Position numbers and translations under genes: made by a program
From: Paractinoplanes durhamensis
GTDB lineage: Bacteria; Actinomycetota; Actinomycetes; Mycobacteriales; Micromonosporaceae
Assembly: GCF_016862175.1 (NCBI RefSeq)
Contig: NZ_BOML01000025.1
Span: forward strand, 51,985 to 115,984
Direction of reading: 5' to 3'
DNA: 64,000 nt
The notes under the pieces: model-generated
What the model was told of the DNA's origin: nothing
What the model saw: only the letters and a program-made list of their open reading frames with translations
Databases searched by the model: none
In this document: positions 17,083 through 26,966 of the stretch, one piece after another
Layout: every line of letters starts with the position of its first letter
How positions within the stretch are numbered: position 1 is the stretch's first letter

Positions 17083-17635
17083 GGGGGTTGGCGGCCAGCA
17101 TCGCGCAGAACAGGGCGCCCTGCTCGATCGCGTCGTCCAGAGCGACGTGGCTGTGCGGCAGCTCCTCGAACCACGCTTTCGGCATGGCGCGCTTCACCGT
17201 GGCGCGGAATTCGGTTCCCAGCAGGGCCATCGCGTACGTCTTGATGTCCAGCGCTGAGTGCGAGAACGGACTCGAACCGGTGAAGCGGATCAGGTACCAG
17301 TACACGAACATGAAGTCGAACGCGGCGGGATAGCCGACGAAGACCGGCTTGCCGGGCAGCGCCGTGAGCCAGTCGCGATAGCCGGCCATCGCAGCGGCCG
17401 GTTCCTGCTGGGCGGCCCGGGCCGCCGCCCACGCCTCCGGCTGCGTCGCCCACCACGCCATGGTTTCCGGGTTTCCCTCCGCGCCCGGCAGCGTCGCGAG
17501 GTTGGCGCTGAACGTGCCGATCAGCTCCCGATCAGCCGTGAAGGCCGCCGACGCGACGCTCAGCATCGAGTGCGGCCCGGGAATCGGCCCGTCGGTCTCG
17601 ACGTCCGTGCTGACATAGATCTCTGGTCGCGCCAC
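17054..17635 (-). CDS. DEDD-family 3'-5' exonuclease-like protein
   Basis: A 193-residue protein with the exonuclease I motif [17 protein letters not shown] (Asp/Glu metal ligands), a central [13 protein letters not shown] that matches the ExoII region, and [12 protein letters not shown], which supplies the ExoIII His and Asp of the DEDDh type. It would remove nucleotides from DNA or RNA 3' ends in the cytosol. GTG 17635 is chosen because the conserved text starts at [14 protein letters not shown] 17641 is two codons upstream. Monocistronic; overlaps the converging LacI gene by 29 bases at the 3' ends. Confidence 0.78.
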   Translation of the reverse strand: MARPEIYVSTDVETDGPIPGPHSMLSVASAAFTADRELIGTFSANLATLPGAEGNPETMAWWATQPEAWAAARAAQQEPAAAMAGYRDWLTALPGKPVFVGYPAAFDFMFVYWYLIRFTGSSPFSHSALDIKTYAMALLGTEFRATVKRAMPKAWFEELPHSHVALDDAIEQGALFCAMLAANPLRPGPSSRG

Positions 17636-17648
17636 GCCCAAACCATAG

Positions 17649-19418
17649 CTATGGCGCTTGGGCCGGCAGACGCAAGGTGAACGTGGCGCCGGCGCCCGGT
17701 GGGCTCTGCACCGTGACCGCGCCGCCGTGGGCCTCGGCCAGTTTTCGGGTGATGGCCAGGCCCAGGCCGCTGCCGCCGGTCTGGCGGTTTCGGGACTTCT
17801 CGGCCCGCCAGAAGCGCTCGAACACCAACGGCAGGTCGTCGGGGGCGATGCCGGGGCCCTCGTCGGTGACCGCGATCGTCACCGTGTCGCCGGTCGGCCG
17901 CGCCGACAGGGTCACCGTGCCGCCCGGTGGGGAGTGGCGGACGGCGTTGCCGGTCAGGTTGCCGATCGCCTGGCGCAGGCGGATCGGATCGGCGGTCAGC
18001 GTCAGGCCGGGCGGGGCGTCGGCGACCATCGCCACCGAGGCCGTGCGGAACGTCGCGGCGATCTGGGACAGCAGCTCGGGCAGGTCGACCTGGGCCGGGT
18101 GCAGGCGCAGCTCGCCGGCGTCGGCGGCGGACAGGTCCTGCAGGTCGTCGATCACGTGCTGGAGCAACAGGGCCTCCTCCAGCAGGGAGTTGACCAAGGC
18201 ATCGTCCATGACCGCCACGCCGTCCTCGGTGGCCTCCAGCCAACCCCGGATGTTGGTCACCGGAGTGCGCATCTCGTGGGCGATGTCGCCGACCATGTCG
18301 CGGCGCAGCCGCTCGGCCTCCTGGCGGCGGGCCGCCATGTCGTTGAAGGCCGCGCCCAGCCGGGTCAGCTCGTCGTGGCCGCGCACGTCGACGCGGGCCG
18401 AGTCGTCGCCGTCGCGCATTCGGGAAGCCGCTATCGTGAGCGCGCGCAGCGGCCGCACCAGGCGCCGCCCGACCAGGGCGCCGACCAGGACCGTGACCAA
18501 CAGGACCAGCGCGCTGACACCGACGATCCGCAGGCGGTTGGCCCGCGACAGGTCGAATCCGGCGGCCGGCGAGACGCCCGGCGTCGTGAGGTAGAGCTGG
18601 GCGGCGGGGGCGGTCCACGCGACCAGCTGGGTGCGGCGCGAGGCGAGCACGCAGCTGTCCACGGTCTTGTCCTGGCCGAGACCGACCCGGACGTTCCCGG
18701 GGTCGTCCCAGCGCCAGCTGAAGTCCGGTGACATCCGCACGGCCGTGGTGTTGTGCGGCTTCAGGCAGTCGTTGACCAGGTCCTCGAGGGCGGCGATGGC
18801 CTTGCGCTCGGTCGCGGTCGGGGTGGCGAGGGCGCCGCGCGGGCGCAGGCACGCGGCGTCGCTGTCCAGGTCGGCGCCGGGGGTCTCGACCCGTGGGCGG
18901 CCACTGGGGTCGATGACGATCCGGGCGTCGCGGATCACCTGGTTTCCCGGCTCCGACCGGTCACCGGCCGGGGTGGTGCGCAGGCAGTCGAGGACGTCGG
19001 TGGCGATCGCCCCGAGCGCGGTCCGTTCGGCGGGGGGCAGCAGGAACGGTCCGACCGCGCGCGCGTCGATCCGCGCCGAGAGGTCGTGCAGCGGGTCCAC
19101 CGTGGCGGAGGCCCGGGCCGGCAGGGGGCCGCTGCCGGAGTCGGCGATCGGGGTGCCGTCCTGGCTGGTCAGGGCGACCCGGTGGCCGGTCGAGGCGGCC
19201 AGCGACGTGACCATCGGGGCCACCGCCGACCAGTTGCGGTGGGTGGCGGCGTAGCCGACGAGCGTGTCGTAGACGCGGGCGTCGTCGGTCAGGGCCTGCG
19301 CCTGTTCCTGCTGGATGGCGCGGGTGGTGGTGCGCACGACCAGCCAGGCGGTCGCGGCGACCGAGCAGATCGAAACCACGGCAAGGGCGGCCAGCAGGCG
19401 TACGAGCAGGGAGCGCAT
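17649..19418 (-). CDS. sensor histidine kinase
   Basis: A 589-residue membrane sensor kinase. A first transmembrane helix at residues about 5-27 and a second near 300-320 flank a roughly 270-residue extracytoplasmic sensor domain. Next come HAMP ([17 protein letters not shown]), HisKA with the phospho-acceptor in [12 protein letters not shown], and HATPase ([40 protein letters not shown]). Translation is coupled to the response regulator just upstream (TGATG). The pair lies divergent from an efflux operon, so it most likely controls that operon in response to an envelope-active compound (inference). Confidence 0.92.
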   Translation of the reverse strand: MRSLLVRLLAALAVVSICSVAATAWLVVRTTTRAIQQEQAQALTDDARVYDTLVGYAATHRNWSAVAPMVTSLAASTGHRVALTSQDGTPIADSGSGPLPARASATVDPLHDLSARIDARAVGPFLLPPAERTALGAIATDVLDCLRTTPAGDRSEPGNQVIRDARIVIDPSGRPRVETPGADLDSDAACLRPRGALATPTATERKAIAALEDLVNDCLKPHNTTAVRMSPDFSWRWDDPGNVRVGLGQDKTVDSCVLASRRTQLVAWTAPAAQLYLTTPGVSPAAGFDLSRANRLRIVGVSALVLLVTVLVGALVGRRLVRPLRALTIAASRMRDGDDSARVDVRGHDELTRLGAAFNDMAARRQEAERLRRDMVGDIAHEMRTPVTNIRGWLEATEDGVAVMDDALVNSLLEEALLLQHVIDDLQDLSAADAGELRLHPAQVDLPELLSQIAATFRTASVAMVADAPPGLTLTADPIRLRQAIGNLTGNAVRHSPPGGTVTLSARPTGDTVTIAVTDEGPGIAPDDLPLVFERFWRAEKSRNRQTGGSGLGLAITRKLAEAHGGAVTVQSPPGAGATFTLRLPAQAP

Positions 19419-20104
19419 CAGGCCGCGAGTTTGTAACCGACGCCGTAGACCGTCAGCAGCAGCGCGGGGTTGCGCGGGTCGGTCTCGATCTTCTTGCGGA
19501 GATTCATGACGTGGACGTCCACCGTCCGCACCGTCACGAAGCGGTCGAACCCGTGCAACCGGCGGAGCAGCTGGGCGCGGGTGAACACCCGGCCGGGCTC
19601 GGCGGCCAGGGCGGAGAGCAGCTCGAACTCGCCGGGCGTGCAGTCGATGTCGCGGTCGTCGAGGCGCACCTCATGGCGTACCGGATCAATGTGCAGCGGA
19701 CCCGCCCGCAGTGACCGATCCGGCGGTGCGGAGCGCGCGCCGGAGGTGCGCCGCAGCAGCGAGCGCACCCGGGCGACCAGCTCGCGCGGGCTGTACGGCT
19801 TGGTCAGGTAGTCGTCGGCGCCCAGGTCGAGCCCGAGGAGCAGGTCGTCCTCGGCGGCCCGGGCGGTGAGCATCAGCACCGGCAGGTCCGACTCCTGGCG
19901 CAGCACCCGGCACACGTCGAGGCCGTCCATCCGCGGCATCAGCACGTCGAGAACCAGAAGGTCGGGACCGTTGCGCCGCCATTCGTCGAGCGCGGACCGG
20001 CCGTCGCCGACCACCGTCACGGTGTGGCCGTCGTGCTCAAGATAGCGGCGCACCAGCTCGGCCTGCTTCATGTCGTCCTCGGCGACCAGCACGTGTGCGC
20101 ACAT
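19418..20104 (-). CDS. OmpR-family response regulator
   Basis: A 228-residue response regulator. The receiver domain has acidic residues EDD near the N-terminus, the phospho-acceptor Asp in LLVLDVLMPRMDG (about residue 52), a Thr in LMLTARA and the Lys in DDYLTKPYSP. The C-terminal winged helix (FELLSALAAEPGRVFTRAQLL, then VDVHVMNLRKKIE) is of OmpR/PhoB type. ATG 20104 fits the domain start. It is the first gene of a two-gene operon with the histidine kinase and is divergent from the lipoprotein/MacAB-like operon 80 bases away. Confidence 0.93.
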   Translation of the reverse strand: MCAHVLVAEDDMKQAELVRRYLEHDGHTVTVVGDGRSALDEWRRNGPDLLVLDVLMPRMDGLDVCRVLRQESDLPVLMLTARAAEDDLLLGLDLGADDYLTKPYSPRELVARVRSLLRRTSGARSAPPDRSLRAGPLHIDPVRHEVRLDDRDIDCTPGEFELLSALAAEPGRVFTRAQLLRRLHGFDRFVTVRTVDVHVMNLRKKIETDPRNPALLLTVYGVGYKLAA

Positions 20105-20184
20105 GGCGGCGAGTGTAGGCGTGATCATCGACGGCTCACGGAATCCTGACAGGTTCCATAAAAGTGCCGGGCAGGGTCTCGGCC

Positions 20185-20709
20185 ATGCGAAAACTCGTTC
20201 TCGCCGTGGCCTGCGTGGTGGCCCTCGGCGGATGTGCGGCCGAAGCCGAACCGGAGCCGCAGGTCGCGGCCATCCACAGCGCCGCACCGGACAAATCGAC
20301 CCAGGCAGCGGCCGAGACCCGGCCGCAACTACGGCTCGACACCAGTGATGCGGAGAAGGCCCGGCTGGCCACCGCGTACACCGACTGCCTGGTCGGGCAC
20401 GGCGTGAAGGTGCTGCTGACCGACGGGAAGGGCGGGCGCCGGATCGACGACAGCGGCGAACCGAAGTCGGCCTATCTGGCCTGCGCGAACAAGCTGCCGC
20501 TGCAGCCGAAGGAGCTGGACGAACAGACCAACCCGAAGTTCGCCGAGCAGTGGCAGGACCACGTGCGCTGCCTGCGCAAACACGGCTTCCAGGTGCACGT
20601 GACCGAGCCCGGTTCGTGGACCTACGACAGTGACCACCCGGCGCACCCGCCGAACGAGGACCAGATCGAGAAGGACTGCATCCAGGAGGCGTTCGGTGCG
20701 GGCAATTAG
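20185..20709 (+). CDS. small lipoprotein of an efflux operon
   Basis: A 174-residue lipoprotein: MRKLVLAVACVVALGGC gives a lipobox with the lipidated Cys at about 17. The mature part contains four cysteines placed in two CxxxxH/CxxxH-like settings (YTDCLVGHG, YLACANK, HVRCLRKHGF, EKDCIQEAF), which may form two disulfides. It heads a four-gene operon with an adaptor, an ATPase and a permease. The next gene starts 14 bases before its stop. Function unknown; secreted Cys-rich lipoproteins in such operons may present or sense the exported compound (inference). Confidence 0.8.
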   Translation: MRKLVLAVACVVALGGCAAEAEPEPQVAAIHSAAPDKSTQAAAETRPQLRLDTSDAEKARLATAYTDCLVGHGVKVLLTDGKGGRRIDDSGEPKSAYLACANKLPLQPKELDEQTNPKFAEQWQDHVRCLRKHGFQVHVTEPGSWTYDSDHPAHPPNEDQIEKDCIQEAFGAGN

Positions 20710-21709
20710 GGTCGGCCTCGCGGTGCTGCTGGTCACCGCGGGCGGCTTGGCGGCGACGCGGGTGTTCACCGGGCGGGCGCCGGCGACCCCGGCCGAGGCG
20801 GCGGCACCGTCGCTGGCGGTCGCGACCGTGACGCGGGCCGATCTGGCGAACAGCCGGATGATGCCGGGCACACTCGGCTACGGCACGGGCGTGACGGTGC
20901 GTGGCAGCGGGCCGGGCATCGTCACGCAGCTGCCCACGGTGGGGGCGACGGTGCGTCGCGGGAAGCCGCTGTTCCGGGTGGACGACCAGCCGGTGCTCGT
21001 CCTGTTCGGCGACACGCCCCTGTTCCGGGCGCTCGACAAGACCGGCCTGACCGGCCGGGACGTGGCCGAGCTGCGGGAGAATCTCGCGATGCTGGGGTAC
21101 GCGTCCCATCGCGTACGGGATAACGACGTGCTCGATGCGGGGCTCCTCGACGCCGTACACCAATGGCAGCCGGACGTGCCGATCTCCCCGGCCCGGGCCG
21201 TCGTCCTCGACGGGCCCGGGCGGGTTTCCGCCCTCACCGCCCACTCGGGTGACCCGGCCGCCGGCGACCTGTTCACCGTCACCGGCACCGCGAAGGTGGT
21301 CACCGTGCCGGTGGAGCCGACCGACACCGTCCGGCCCGGCGCCGCGGTCAGCGTCGAGCTGCCGAACGGCACTACGACGCCGGGCGTGGTGAGCACGATC
21401 AGCACGGTCGCCGGCGAGACCCAGCCCGGCGAAACCCCGAAGCTCAGCGTGACGATCAAGCTGGGCAAGCCCGCCGACGTGGCGAAACTCGACGCGGCGG
21501 CGGTCCGGGTGCGCTTCGCCGACCAGGTGCGCAAGCAGGTGCTGACCGTCCCGGTGGGGGCGCTGGTCGCGCTGCGCGAGGGTGGGTACGCCGTGCAGAA
21601 GCGCGACGGCACCCTCGTCCCGGCCAAGACCGGGATGTTCGCCGACGGCCTGGTCGAGGTCAGCGGCGACGCACTCACCGAGGGCCTGGAAGTGGTGACC
21701 ACCCCGTGA
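20696..21709 (+). CDS. MacA/HlyD-like efflux adaptor with peptidoglycan-binding-type insert
   Basis: A 337-residue protein anchored by one N-terminal helix ([21 protein letters not shown]). The barrel-sandwich half shows [19 protein letters not shown] and [19 protein letters not shown]. Then comes a peptidoglycan-binding-like segment ([19 protein letters not shown]), followed by a beta-barrel domain ([20 protein letters not shown]). In MacAB-type systems this protein links the permease to substrate outside the membrane. GTG 20696 follows AGGAGG with good spacing, overlapping the lipoprotein gene. Its stop overlaps the ATPase start. Confidence 0.82.
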   Translation: MRAIRVGLAVLLVTAGGLAATRVFTGRAPATPAEAAAPSLAVATVTRADLANSRMMPGTLGYGTGVTVRGSGPGIVTQLPTVGATVRRGKPLFRVDDQPVLVLFGDTPLFRALDKTGLTGRDVAELRENLAMLGYASHRVRDNDVLDAGLLDAVHQWQPDVPISPARAVVLDGPGRVSALTAHSGDPAAGDLFTVTGTAKVVTVPVEPTDTVRPGAAVSVELPNGTTTPGVVSTISTVAGETQPGETPKLSVTIKLGKPADVAKLDAAAVRVRFADQVRKQVLTVPVGALVALREGGYAVQKRDGTLVPAKTGMFADGLVEVSGDALTEGLEVVTTP

Positions 21710-22368
21710 GCGTCCTGGCCCTGGAGAACGTGACGAAGGCGTACCCGGGTGGAGTCACCGCCCTGGACGACGTGTCCCTGGTGGTGGCCGAGGGTGACCT
21801 GCTCGGCATCGTCGGGCGCTCCGGCTCCGGCAAGTCCACCCTGCTCAACATCATGGGCACCCTGGACCGGCCGACCACCGGAACGGTCCGCCTCGACGGC
21901 GTCGACGCCGGCACGCTGCGCGACAAACGCCTGGCCACCCTGCGCGGCACCCGGATCGGCTTCGTCTTCCAGCAGTTCCACCTGCTCGACGCCCTGACCG
22001 CGGCCGACAACGTGGCCACCGCCCTGCTCTACACCGGCGTCCCGCGCCGGCGCCGGCGCCCGATGGCGGTGGCCGCGCTCGACCGGGTCGGCCTCGGCCA
22101 CCGCCTCGACCACCGGCCGCAGCAGCTGTCCGGCGGCGAGAAACAGCGGGTCGCGATCGCCCGCGCCCTCGTGCACCGGCCTGCCCTGGTCCTCGCGGAC
22201 GAACCGACCGGCGCCCTGGACACCGCGAACGGCAGCGCGGTGCTGGACCTCCTGGAGGACCTGAACCGCACCGACGGCACCACCATCGCGGTCATCACCC
22301 ACGACCGGGACATCGCTGAGCGGCTCCCCCGCCGGATCACCCTGCGCGACGGGCGGATCGTCCCGTGA
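21706..22368 (+). CDS. MacB/LolD-type ABC transporter ATPase
   Basis: A 220-residue ATPase with Walker [14 protein letters not shown]-loop [18 protein letters not shown], signature [15 protein letters not shown], Walker [14 protein letters not shown] and switch VITHD. This is the standard set for the MacB/FtsE/LolD group that powers mechanotransmission permeases. GTG 21706 overlaps the adaptor stop (GTGA) and its own stop overlaps the permease start in the same way, so the three proteins are made in step. Confidence 0.95.
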   Translation: MSVLALENVTKAYPGGVTALDDVSLVVAEGDLLGIVGRSGSGKSTLLNIMGTLDRPTTGTVRLDGVDAGTLRDKRLATLRGTRIGFVFQQFHLLDALTAADNVATALLYTGVPRRRRRPMAVAALDRVGLGHRLDHRPQQLSGGEKQRVAIARALVHRPALVLADEPTGALDTANGSAVLDLLEDLNRTDGTTIAVITHDRDIAERLPRRITLRDGRIVP

Positions 22369-23546
22369 GCCCCGGCGACGTCCTGCGGCTCGGCCTGCTC
22401 GGGGTGCGCGGCCGCCGGGCCCGGGCCGCACTGTCCGCACTCGGCATCGCGATCGGGGTGGCCACCATGGTGGTGGTCACCGGCATCCCGGCGGCCGGCC
22501 GGCAGGCCCTGGCCGACCGGCTCGCCGCCCTCGGCACCAACCTGCTGCGCGTGCAACCGGTCAGCGCAGGCGAGCAGCAGACCGTCCTGCCGAGCGAATC
22601 GGTGGCGATGGTGGCCCGGATCGGCCCGGTGACCGCGGTCGGCGCGGTCGCGAACACCCACGCGGTGGTGCGCCGCTCCGACCTGATCGACCCGAACGAC
22701 GGCTCCGGGCTGAGCGTGCTCGCCACCCGGCCCGGCCTCCTCACCGCCGCTGGAGCAACCATGCAGACCGGTTCCTTCCTCACCGCGATCACGTCCCGCT
22801 TCCCGGTGGCGATTCTGGGGTACGAGGCGGCCGCGCGCCTCGGCTACGGCAGCCTGCCGCCGCCCGGGTCGGCCCCGGCCCGGGTGTCGATCGACAACCA
22901 CTGGTTCAGCATCGGCGGGATCATGGCGCCCGCTCCCCTCACCCCCGAGTTGGACCACGCGGTGCTGGTCGGCTGGGAGGCCGCCCAATCCACGCTGGGT
23001 TTCAACGGCCACCCCACAGTTCTTTACGTACGCTCCCGCGAGAACGCCATCGACGATGTGCGCGCCGTCCTGCCCGCCACCGTCTACCCGGAACTGCCGG
23101 ACCTCGTGCAGGTGAGCCGGCCGTCCGACGCGCTCGCCGCCAAGCGGGAGGGCGACCGCACGTTCGGGGCGCTGTTCCTCGGCCTGGCCGCGGTGTCGCT
23201 GCTGGTCGGCGCGATCGGGGTGGCCAACACGATGGTCATCTCGGTGCTGGAGCGGCGCCGCGAGATCGGCCTGCGGCGGGCCCTGGGCGCGCACCGCGCC
23301 CACATCCGGGCCCAGTTCCTGACCGAGTCGATGCTGCTGTCCGCGCTGGGCGGCGCGGCCGGCGCGACGGCCGGCATCGTGGCCACCGCCGCGTATGTGA
23401 CCTGGCAGCAGTGGCCGCTGGTGATCCCGGCCGGCACGGTCGCGGCCGGCGTCGCGGGTGCGCTGGGCGCCGGTGTTCTGGCCGGCCTCTACCCGGCGAT
23501 CCGCGCCGCCCGCCTGACCCCGACCGAAGCCCTGGCCACCACTTAG
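22365..23546 (+). CDS. MacB-like ABC transporter permease
   Basis: A 393-residue FtsX/MacB-type permease. The first helix ([20 protein letters not shown]) is followed by a large extracytoplasmic MacB-periplasmic-core-like domain (residues about 45-240). Three C-terminal helices include the conserved [23 protein letters not shown] motif. With the adaptor and ATPase it probably exports a peptide or antibiotic rather than importing. The divergent two-component system is the likely regulator. The TAG stop overlaps the stop of the converging M48 gene by two bases. Confidence 0.92.
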   Translation: MSPGDVLRLGLLGVRGRRARAALSALGIAIGVATMVVVTGIPAAGRQALADRLAALGTNLLRVQPVSAGEQQTVLPSESVAMVARIGPVTAVGAVANTHAVVRRSDLIDPNDGSGLSVLATRPGLLTAAGATMQTGSFLTAITSRFPVAILGYEAAARLGYGSLPPPGSAPARVSIDNHWFSIGGIMAPAPLTPELDHAVLVGWEAAQSTLGFNGHPTVLYVRSRENAIDDVRAVLPATVYPELPDLVQVSRPSDALAAKREGDRTFGALFLGLAAVSLLVGAIGVANTMVISVLERRREIGLRRALGAHRAHIRAQFLTESMLLSALGGAAGATAGIVATAAYVTWQQWPLVIPAGTVAAGVAGALGAGVLAGLYPAIRAARLTPTEALATT

Positions 23547-26350
23547 CCGGTGACCCGGACCAGCTGGATCTCGTAGTCGCGGGTGGGGTCGGCGGGTGTT
23601 TCGCGGAGCCGATCGCCTGCGCAGGTGTACCGGTCGTTTGTCGTGCCGGCGACGACCGGCTGATGCGACTGCTCGGTGCCGTCGACGGTCAGCGTGGTGG
23701 TCCCGGCCCGCTGTATCTTCGCCCCGGAGTAGGCGATGGTGGTGCCGTTCGCGCGGTACGACGCGGTCATGCTTCCGGTCTGGGTGATGACGTACCGGTG
23801 CCCGCCGCCGGCCGCGACCTCGGTGGTGCCACGGCCCTCGTCAAGGACGACCGAGCCGTCCACCCGGAAGGTCTGCAGCTGGCCGCGGCCGGTGAACGCC
23901 AGGCGCTTGCCATCGACCGTCCGCGTTGCCCGCAGCAGCTCCACCCGCCACTGTCCGATCAGGCACCGGTCGGCCGAGACCGGGGTCTGAGCCGGGATGA
24001 ACGGCATCGGCTGGGGTTTCCACGAGCGGATGTCGTAGGGCATGGCGAAGGCGGCGGCGGCCGGGAGCAGCGCGGCGACCAGGCCGAGCCCGATCGCCGC
24101 CTCCCACCGTGCCGGCTGCCGGAACAGGCGCCGCGCGAACGCGGGCCTTCCCCGGCGCCTACGCACCAGCGTGCCCGCCCCGGCGCCGGCGAGGGCGGCT
24201 GGAATCGCGGCCGCCGCACCCCAAACCAGGATCATGTGGAAGGAGAAGACGGTCAGCGAGTCCGGCCCGGGCACCTCCGGCACGCACGACGGCAGGTAGG
24301 TGTCGTCCAGCGCGAGACACCGGGCCATCGTCCTGGTCAGGCTGCAGCCGGCCGCGCCGATGACGCTGGTGACGGTGACCGTGAGCGGCACAAGCACCGG
24401 TCGCAGGCGGGCGCTGGTGGCGGCCACGATCCCGGCCGCGGCCGCGGCGAGCAGGGCCACCACGGCGATGTAGGCCAGGCCGTACTCGACGGCGAAGGAG
24501 AAGGCGGAACTCCCTTCGACGGTGCGCCGCACGTCGGCCGGCACTACCGCGCGGGCCAGGTAGGGCAGCGCCACCGCCACGACCAGGGCGGCCGCGCCCG
24601 CCCCGAGGCCGGCCCGGACCGCCGGGCGCACCGGGATCCGCGGGCCGGACCCGCCGTACCGCCACCGGCTGCAGAGCAGGACCGGCACCGCCCACAGCAG
24701 AACGATCGCGACCGCGAGGATAGGGGTGGCGGCGAGCTTCACGCCCGGTAGGTAGAGGGCGAAGGCGTTGAGCCATCGGGCGAGCTCGCGGTACCAGTCG
24801 AGGGTGAGGCCGGTGGCCGGCAGGATGGTCAAGTCGAGGCCGGCGAAGTTGCTCTGGCCGTAGGTCTGGGTGAACCAGACCGCGATCAGCGGTCCGCCGG
24901 CCAGCACGGCGGCCACGGTCACGATCCGGTGCGGCACCCGCCGCCGCACCGAGCGCAGCCAGGCCGCGATCAGCGCGGTGACGGCGACCAGCACGATCAG
25001 GCTCAGTACGACCGGCGCGAGCCCGTCGTCGAACGGGTTCGCCGAGTCGCTGTAGGACACCATCAGGTTCAGCAGGTAACCCGCGGCGAAGCCGCCGGCC
25101 AGGCCGGCCGGGAAGGTCAGCAGGGCGGACTGCGTGCCGAGATCGGGCCGGTTCAGTGCGCCGGCCAGCAGGCCGATCACCAGCACCCCGAACGGCATCG
25201 CAAAGAACAGCAGGCCGACCGAGACGTAGTTCTCCAGGAGGTTGCCGAGGAGCAGGGTCACGTTGTTGAGCGCCAGGCCGACCATGAAGGCGAGCCCGGC
25301 CAACTCCCACCAGGTGCTGCCGGTCGCGCGGTCCGGGGCCGTCACCGCGACGACCCGGTCGGCGGGTGCCGGGTGCGGCCCGAGCCGGGCCAGCCGCTCC
25401 GGGATCTGCCACCGCCGGTAGCGAGGCGGCCAAGGCAGCACCGACAGCGCCCGGCTCAGTGCCGGGGCGGCGTCAGGCACCCGGGCGACGGCCGTGTCGG
25501 CGCAGGTCTCCCTGGCCCGCAGGATCGAGTTCCGCACGAGGTACCCGGCGGACGCCAGGGTCAGCAGCGCGACCATCCGGTAGGCCAGGGACAACGGCGA
25601 TCCGGAGAGGACCGATCCCAGTTTCCGCGGATCCACCAGGAGATCCGGGTGCAGGGTGATCGCCACGAACGGCACCAGGGCGACCACCACGAAGGACCAC
25701 CACAGGGCCATGGTCAGGTAGGTCCGCCCGACGTCCCGGTTGGTCAGGTGCGCGAGCTCGTGCCGGACCACCGACCGGAAGCCGTCGCGGTCGAGGTCGT
25801 ACCGGACGAGCAGGCCGACGTCGAGGCAGACCCGGTACCGCCAAGGAAGGCCGAAGGCCTGCCCGCCGTGCGCGGCGGCATAGGGCGCGACAAACCACTC
25901 GGGAGGCCGGGCGAGCCCGGCCGCCCGGGCGAGCCCGTCGAGCTCGGCCACCACGTCGGCCATGCCCGGGTCGAGCCGCTTCATCCGGCGGCGGCGCACC
26001 AGCCACCAGGGATGCAGCAGATAGAGCGCGGTGGCCAGTAGGAACACCGTGAGCAGGCCGGCCGCGACCACCTTCACCTCAGCCCGGATGAACGGCCGCA
26101 TGCACGAGTTGGCCAGCCAGATCTGGGCGCTGAGCCGGTCGCCGGAGTCCGGGACGGTCGAGGTCCGCTCGTCGAGGGAGTCCATGCACGGCTGCACGGA
26201 ATCTGCGTTGATCCGCGTGATTGCCGGCGAGGCCACCGCCAGCGCGGTGAACGCGAAGACGCCGGTGGCGAGCACCGCCGCGACGAGGATGATGAACCGG
26301 ATGTCGGTGTGGGTCCGCAGCCGCCGCGGATCCCCGGCGGCCGCGCTCAC
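23543..26350 (-). CDS. large membrane-embedded M48-family peptidase
   Basis: A 935-residue multi-pass membrane protein. Two N-terminal helices and a large loop precede a zinc-peptidase domain with VVRHELAHLTNRD (HExxH, with the third ligand expected downstream in the Glu of CADTAVAR-like text near RARETCADTAV). Nine or more further helices follow. A C-terminal extracytoplasmic domain of about 150 residues starts after FAMPYDIRSW and is rich in beta-strand text. GTG 26350 overlaps the stop of the upstream gene (GTGA), which fixes the start. Members of this group are HtpX-like proteases that act on membrane proteins; the C-terminal domain is not one I recognise. Confidence 0.78.
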   Translation of the reverse strand: MSAAAGDPRRLRTHTDIRFIILVAAVLATGVFAFTALAVASPAITRINADSVQPCMDSLDERTSTVPDSGDRLSAQIWLANSCMRPFIRAEVKVVAAGLLTVFLLATALYLLHPWWLVRRRRMKRLDPGMADVVAELDGLARAAGLARPPEWFVAPYAAAHGGQAFGLPWRYRVCLDVGLLVRYDLDRDGFRSVVRHELAHLTNRDVGRTYLTMALWWSFVVVALVPFVAITLHPDLLVDPRKLGSVLSGSPLSLAYRMVALLTLASAGYLVRNSILRARETCADTAVARVPDAAPALSRALSVLPWPPRYRRWQIPERLARLGPHPAPADRVVAVTAPDRATGSTWWELAGLAFMVGLALNNVTLLLGNLLENYVSVGLLFFAMPFGVLVIGLLAGALNRPDLGTQSALLTFPAGLAGGFAAGYLLNLMVSYSDSANPFDDGLAPVVLSLIVLVAVTALIAAWLRSVRRRVPHRIVTVAAVLAGGPLIAVWFTQTYGQSNFAGLDLTILPATGLTLDWYRELARWLNAFALYLPGVKLAATPILAVAIVLLWAVPVLLCSRWRYGGSGPRIPVRPAVRAGLGAGAAALVVAVALPYLARAVVPADVRRTVEGSSAFSFAVEYGLAYIAVVALLAAAAAGIVAATSARLRPVLVPLTVTVTSVIGAAGCSLTRTMARCLALDDTYLPSCVPEVPGPDSLTVFSFHMILVWGAAAAIPAALAGAGAGTLVRRRRGRPAFARRLFRQPARWEAAIGLGLVAALLPAAAAFAMPYDIRSWKPQPMPFIPAQTPVSADRCLIGQWRVELLRATRTVDGKRLAFTGRGQLQTFRVDGSVVLDEGRGTTEVAAGGGHRYVITQTGSMTASYRANGTTIAYSGAKIQRAGTTTLTVDGTEQSHQPVVAGTTNDRYTCAGDRLRETPADPTRDYEIQLVRVTG

Positions 26351-26835
26351 GCCGCCCGGTCCGGCCCTGCGATGCCGTCGCCGACCACGGCCGACGCGAT
26401 CGTCTCGGCGCGTTGCGGCGACATCTTGGTGTGCTGCATCAGCGAGTTCTCCACCACGGTCCGGACGTAGGCCCACTGCTCGACGGTGAGCTGCGGGACC
26501 TCGCGCGGCGCCGGCCGCGACAGGATCCGCCGCACGGTCTTGCGGGAGAACCCCTCCACCCGGCCGGACAGGTATTTCACCACCTCGGCACCGGCCGCCA
26601 GAAAGACCGGGGTGAGCAATTCCTCGATCCCGGGCAGTCCGAATTTCAGATAGCCACCGCCGTTGCCATTCCCGGCGAGCGCCCGTTTCGGATCGGCGAA
26701 GTAAGCCTCGCTCAGCACGTCGAATGCCCGGCGCTCCGCGGTCACCGCCGGTTCGGCGTCGGCGGCCCGCTCCAGCAGCGCTTTGGCCACCTCGGCGACA
26801 AGGAGATCATCTTCGGTCACTCGGCCAGAATTCAC
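26347..26835 (-). CDS. hypothetical protein coupled to the M48 peptidase
   Basis: A 162-residue protein of unknown function, encoded just upstream of the membrane peptidase with a four-base GTGA overlap. The N-terminal half is helical and acidic (DDLLVAEVAKALLERAADAEP). A hydrophobic stretch (ELLTPVFLAAGAEVVKYL) lies near the middle and the C-terminus is helical (QLTVEQWAYVRTVVENSLMQ). GTG 26835 and GTG 26820 are both possible starts. The coupling suggests it is a cofactor or adaptor for the peptidase (inference). Confidence 0.6.
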   Translation of the reverse strand: MNSGRVTEDDLLVAEVAKALLERAADAEPAVTAERRAFDVLSEAYFADPKRALAGNGNGGGYLKFGLPGIEELLTPVFLAAGAEVVKYLSGRVEGFSRKTVRRILSRPAPREVPQLTVEQWAYVRTVVENSLMQHTKMSPQRAETIASAVVGDGIAGPDRAA

Positions 26836-26966
26836 TCGCCCAAGATAGGGATTCGGACCAGGGGCGGCGTCGTCCGGTAAACATTCGGACTGCGTTGATC
26901 CGGGCCACTCATTCGAACGGATGACTCTAATCAAGATCGACGCTACAGAACGCAGCAGATAGCTCG

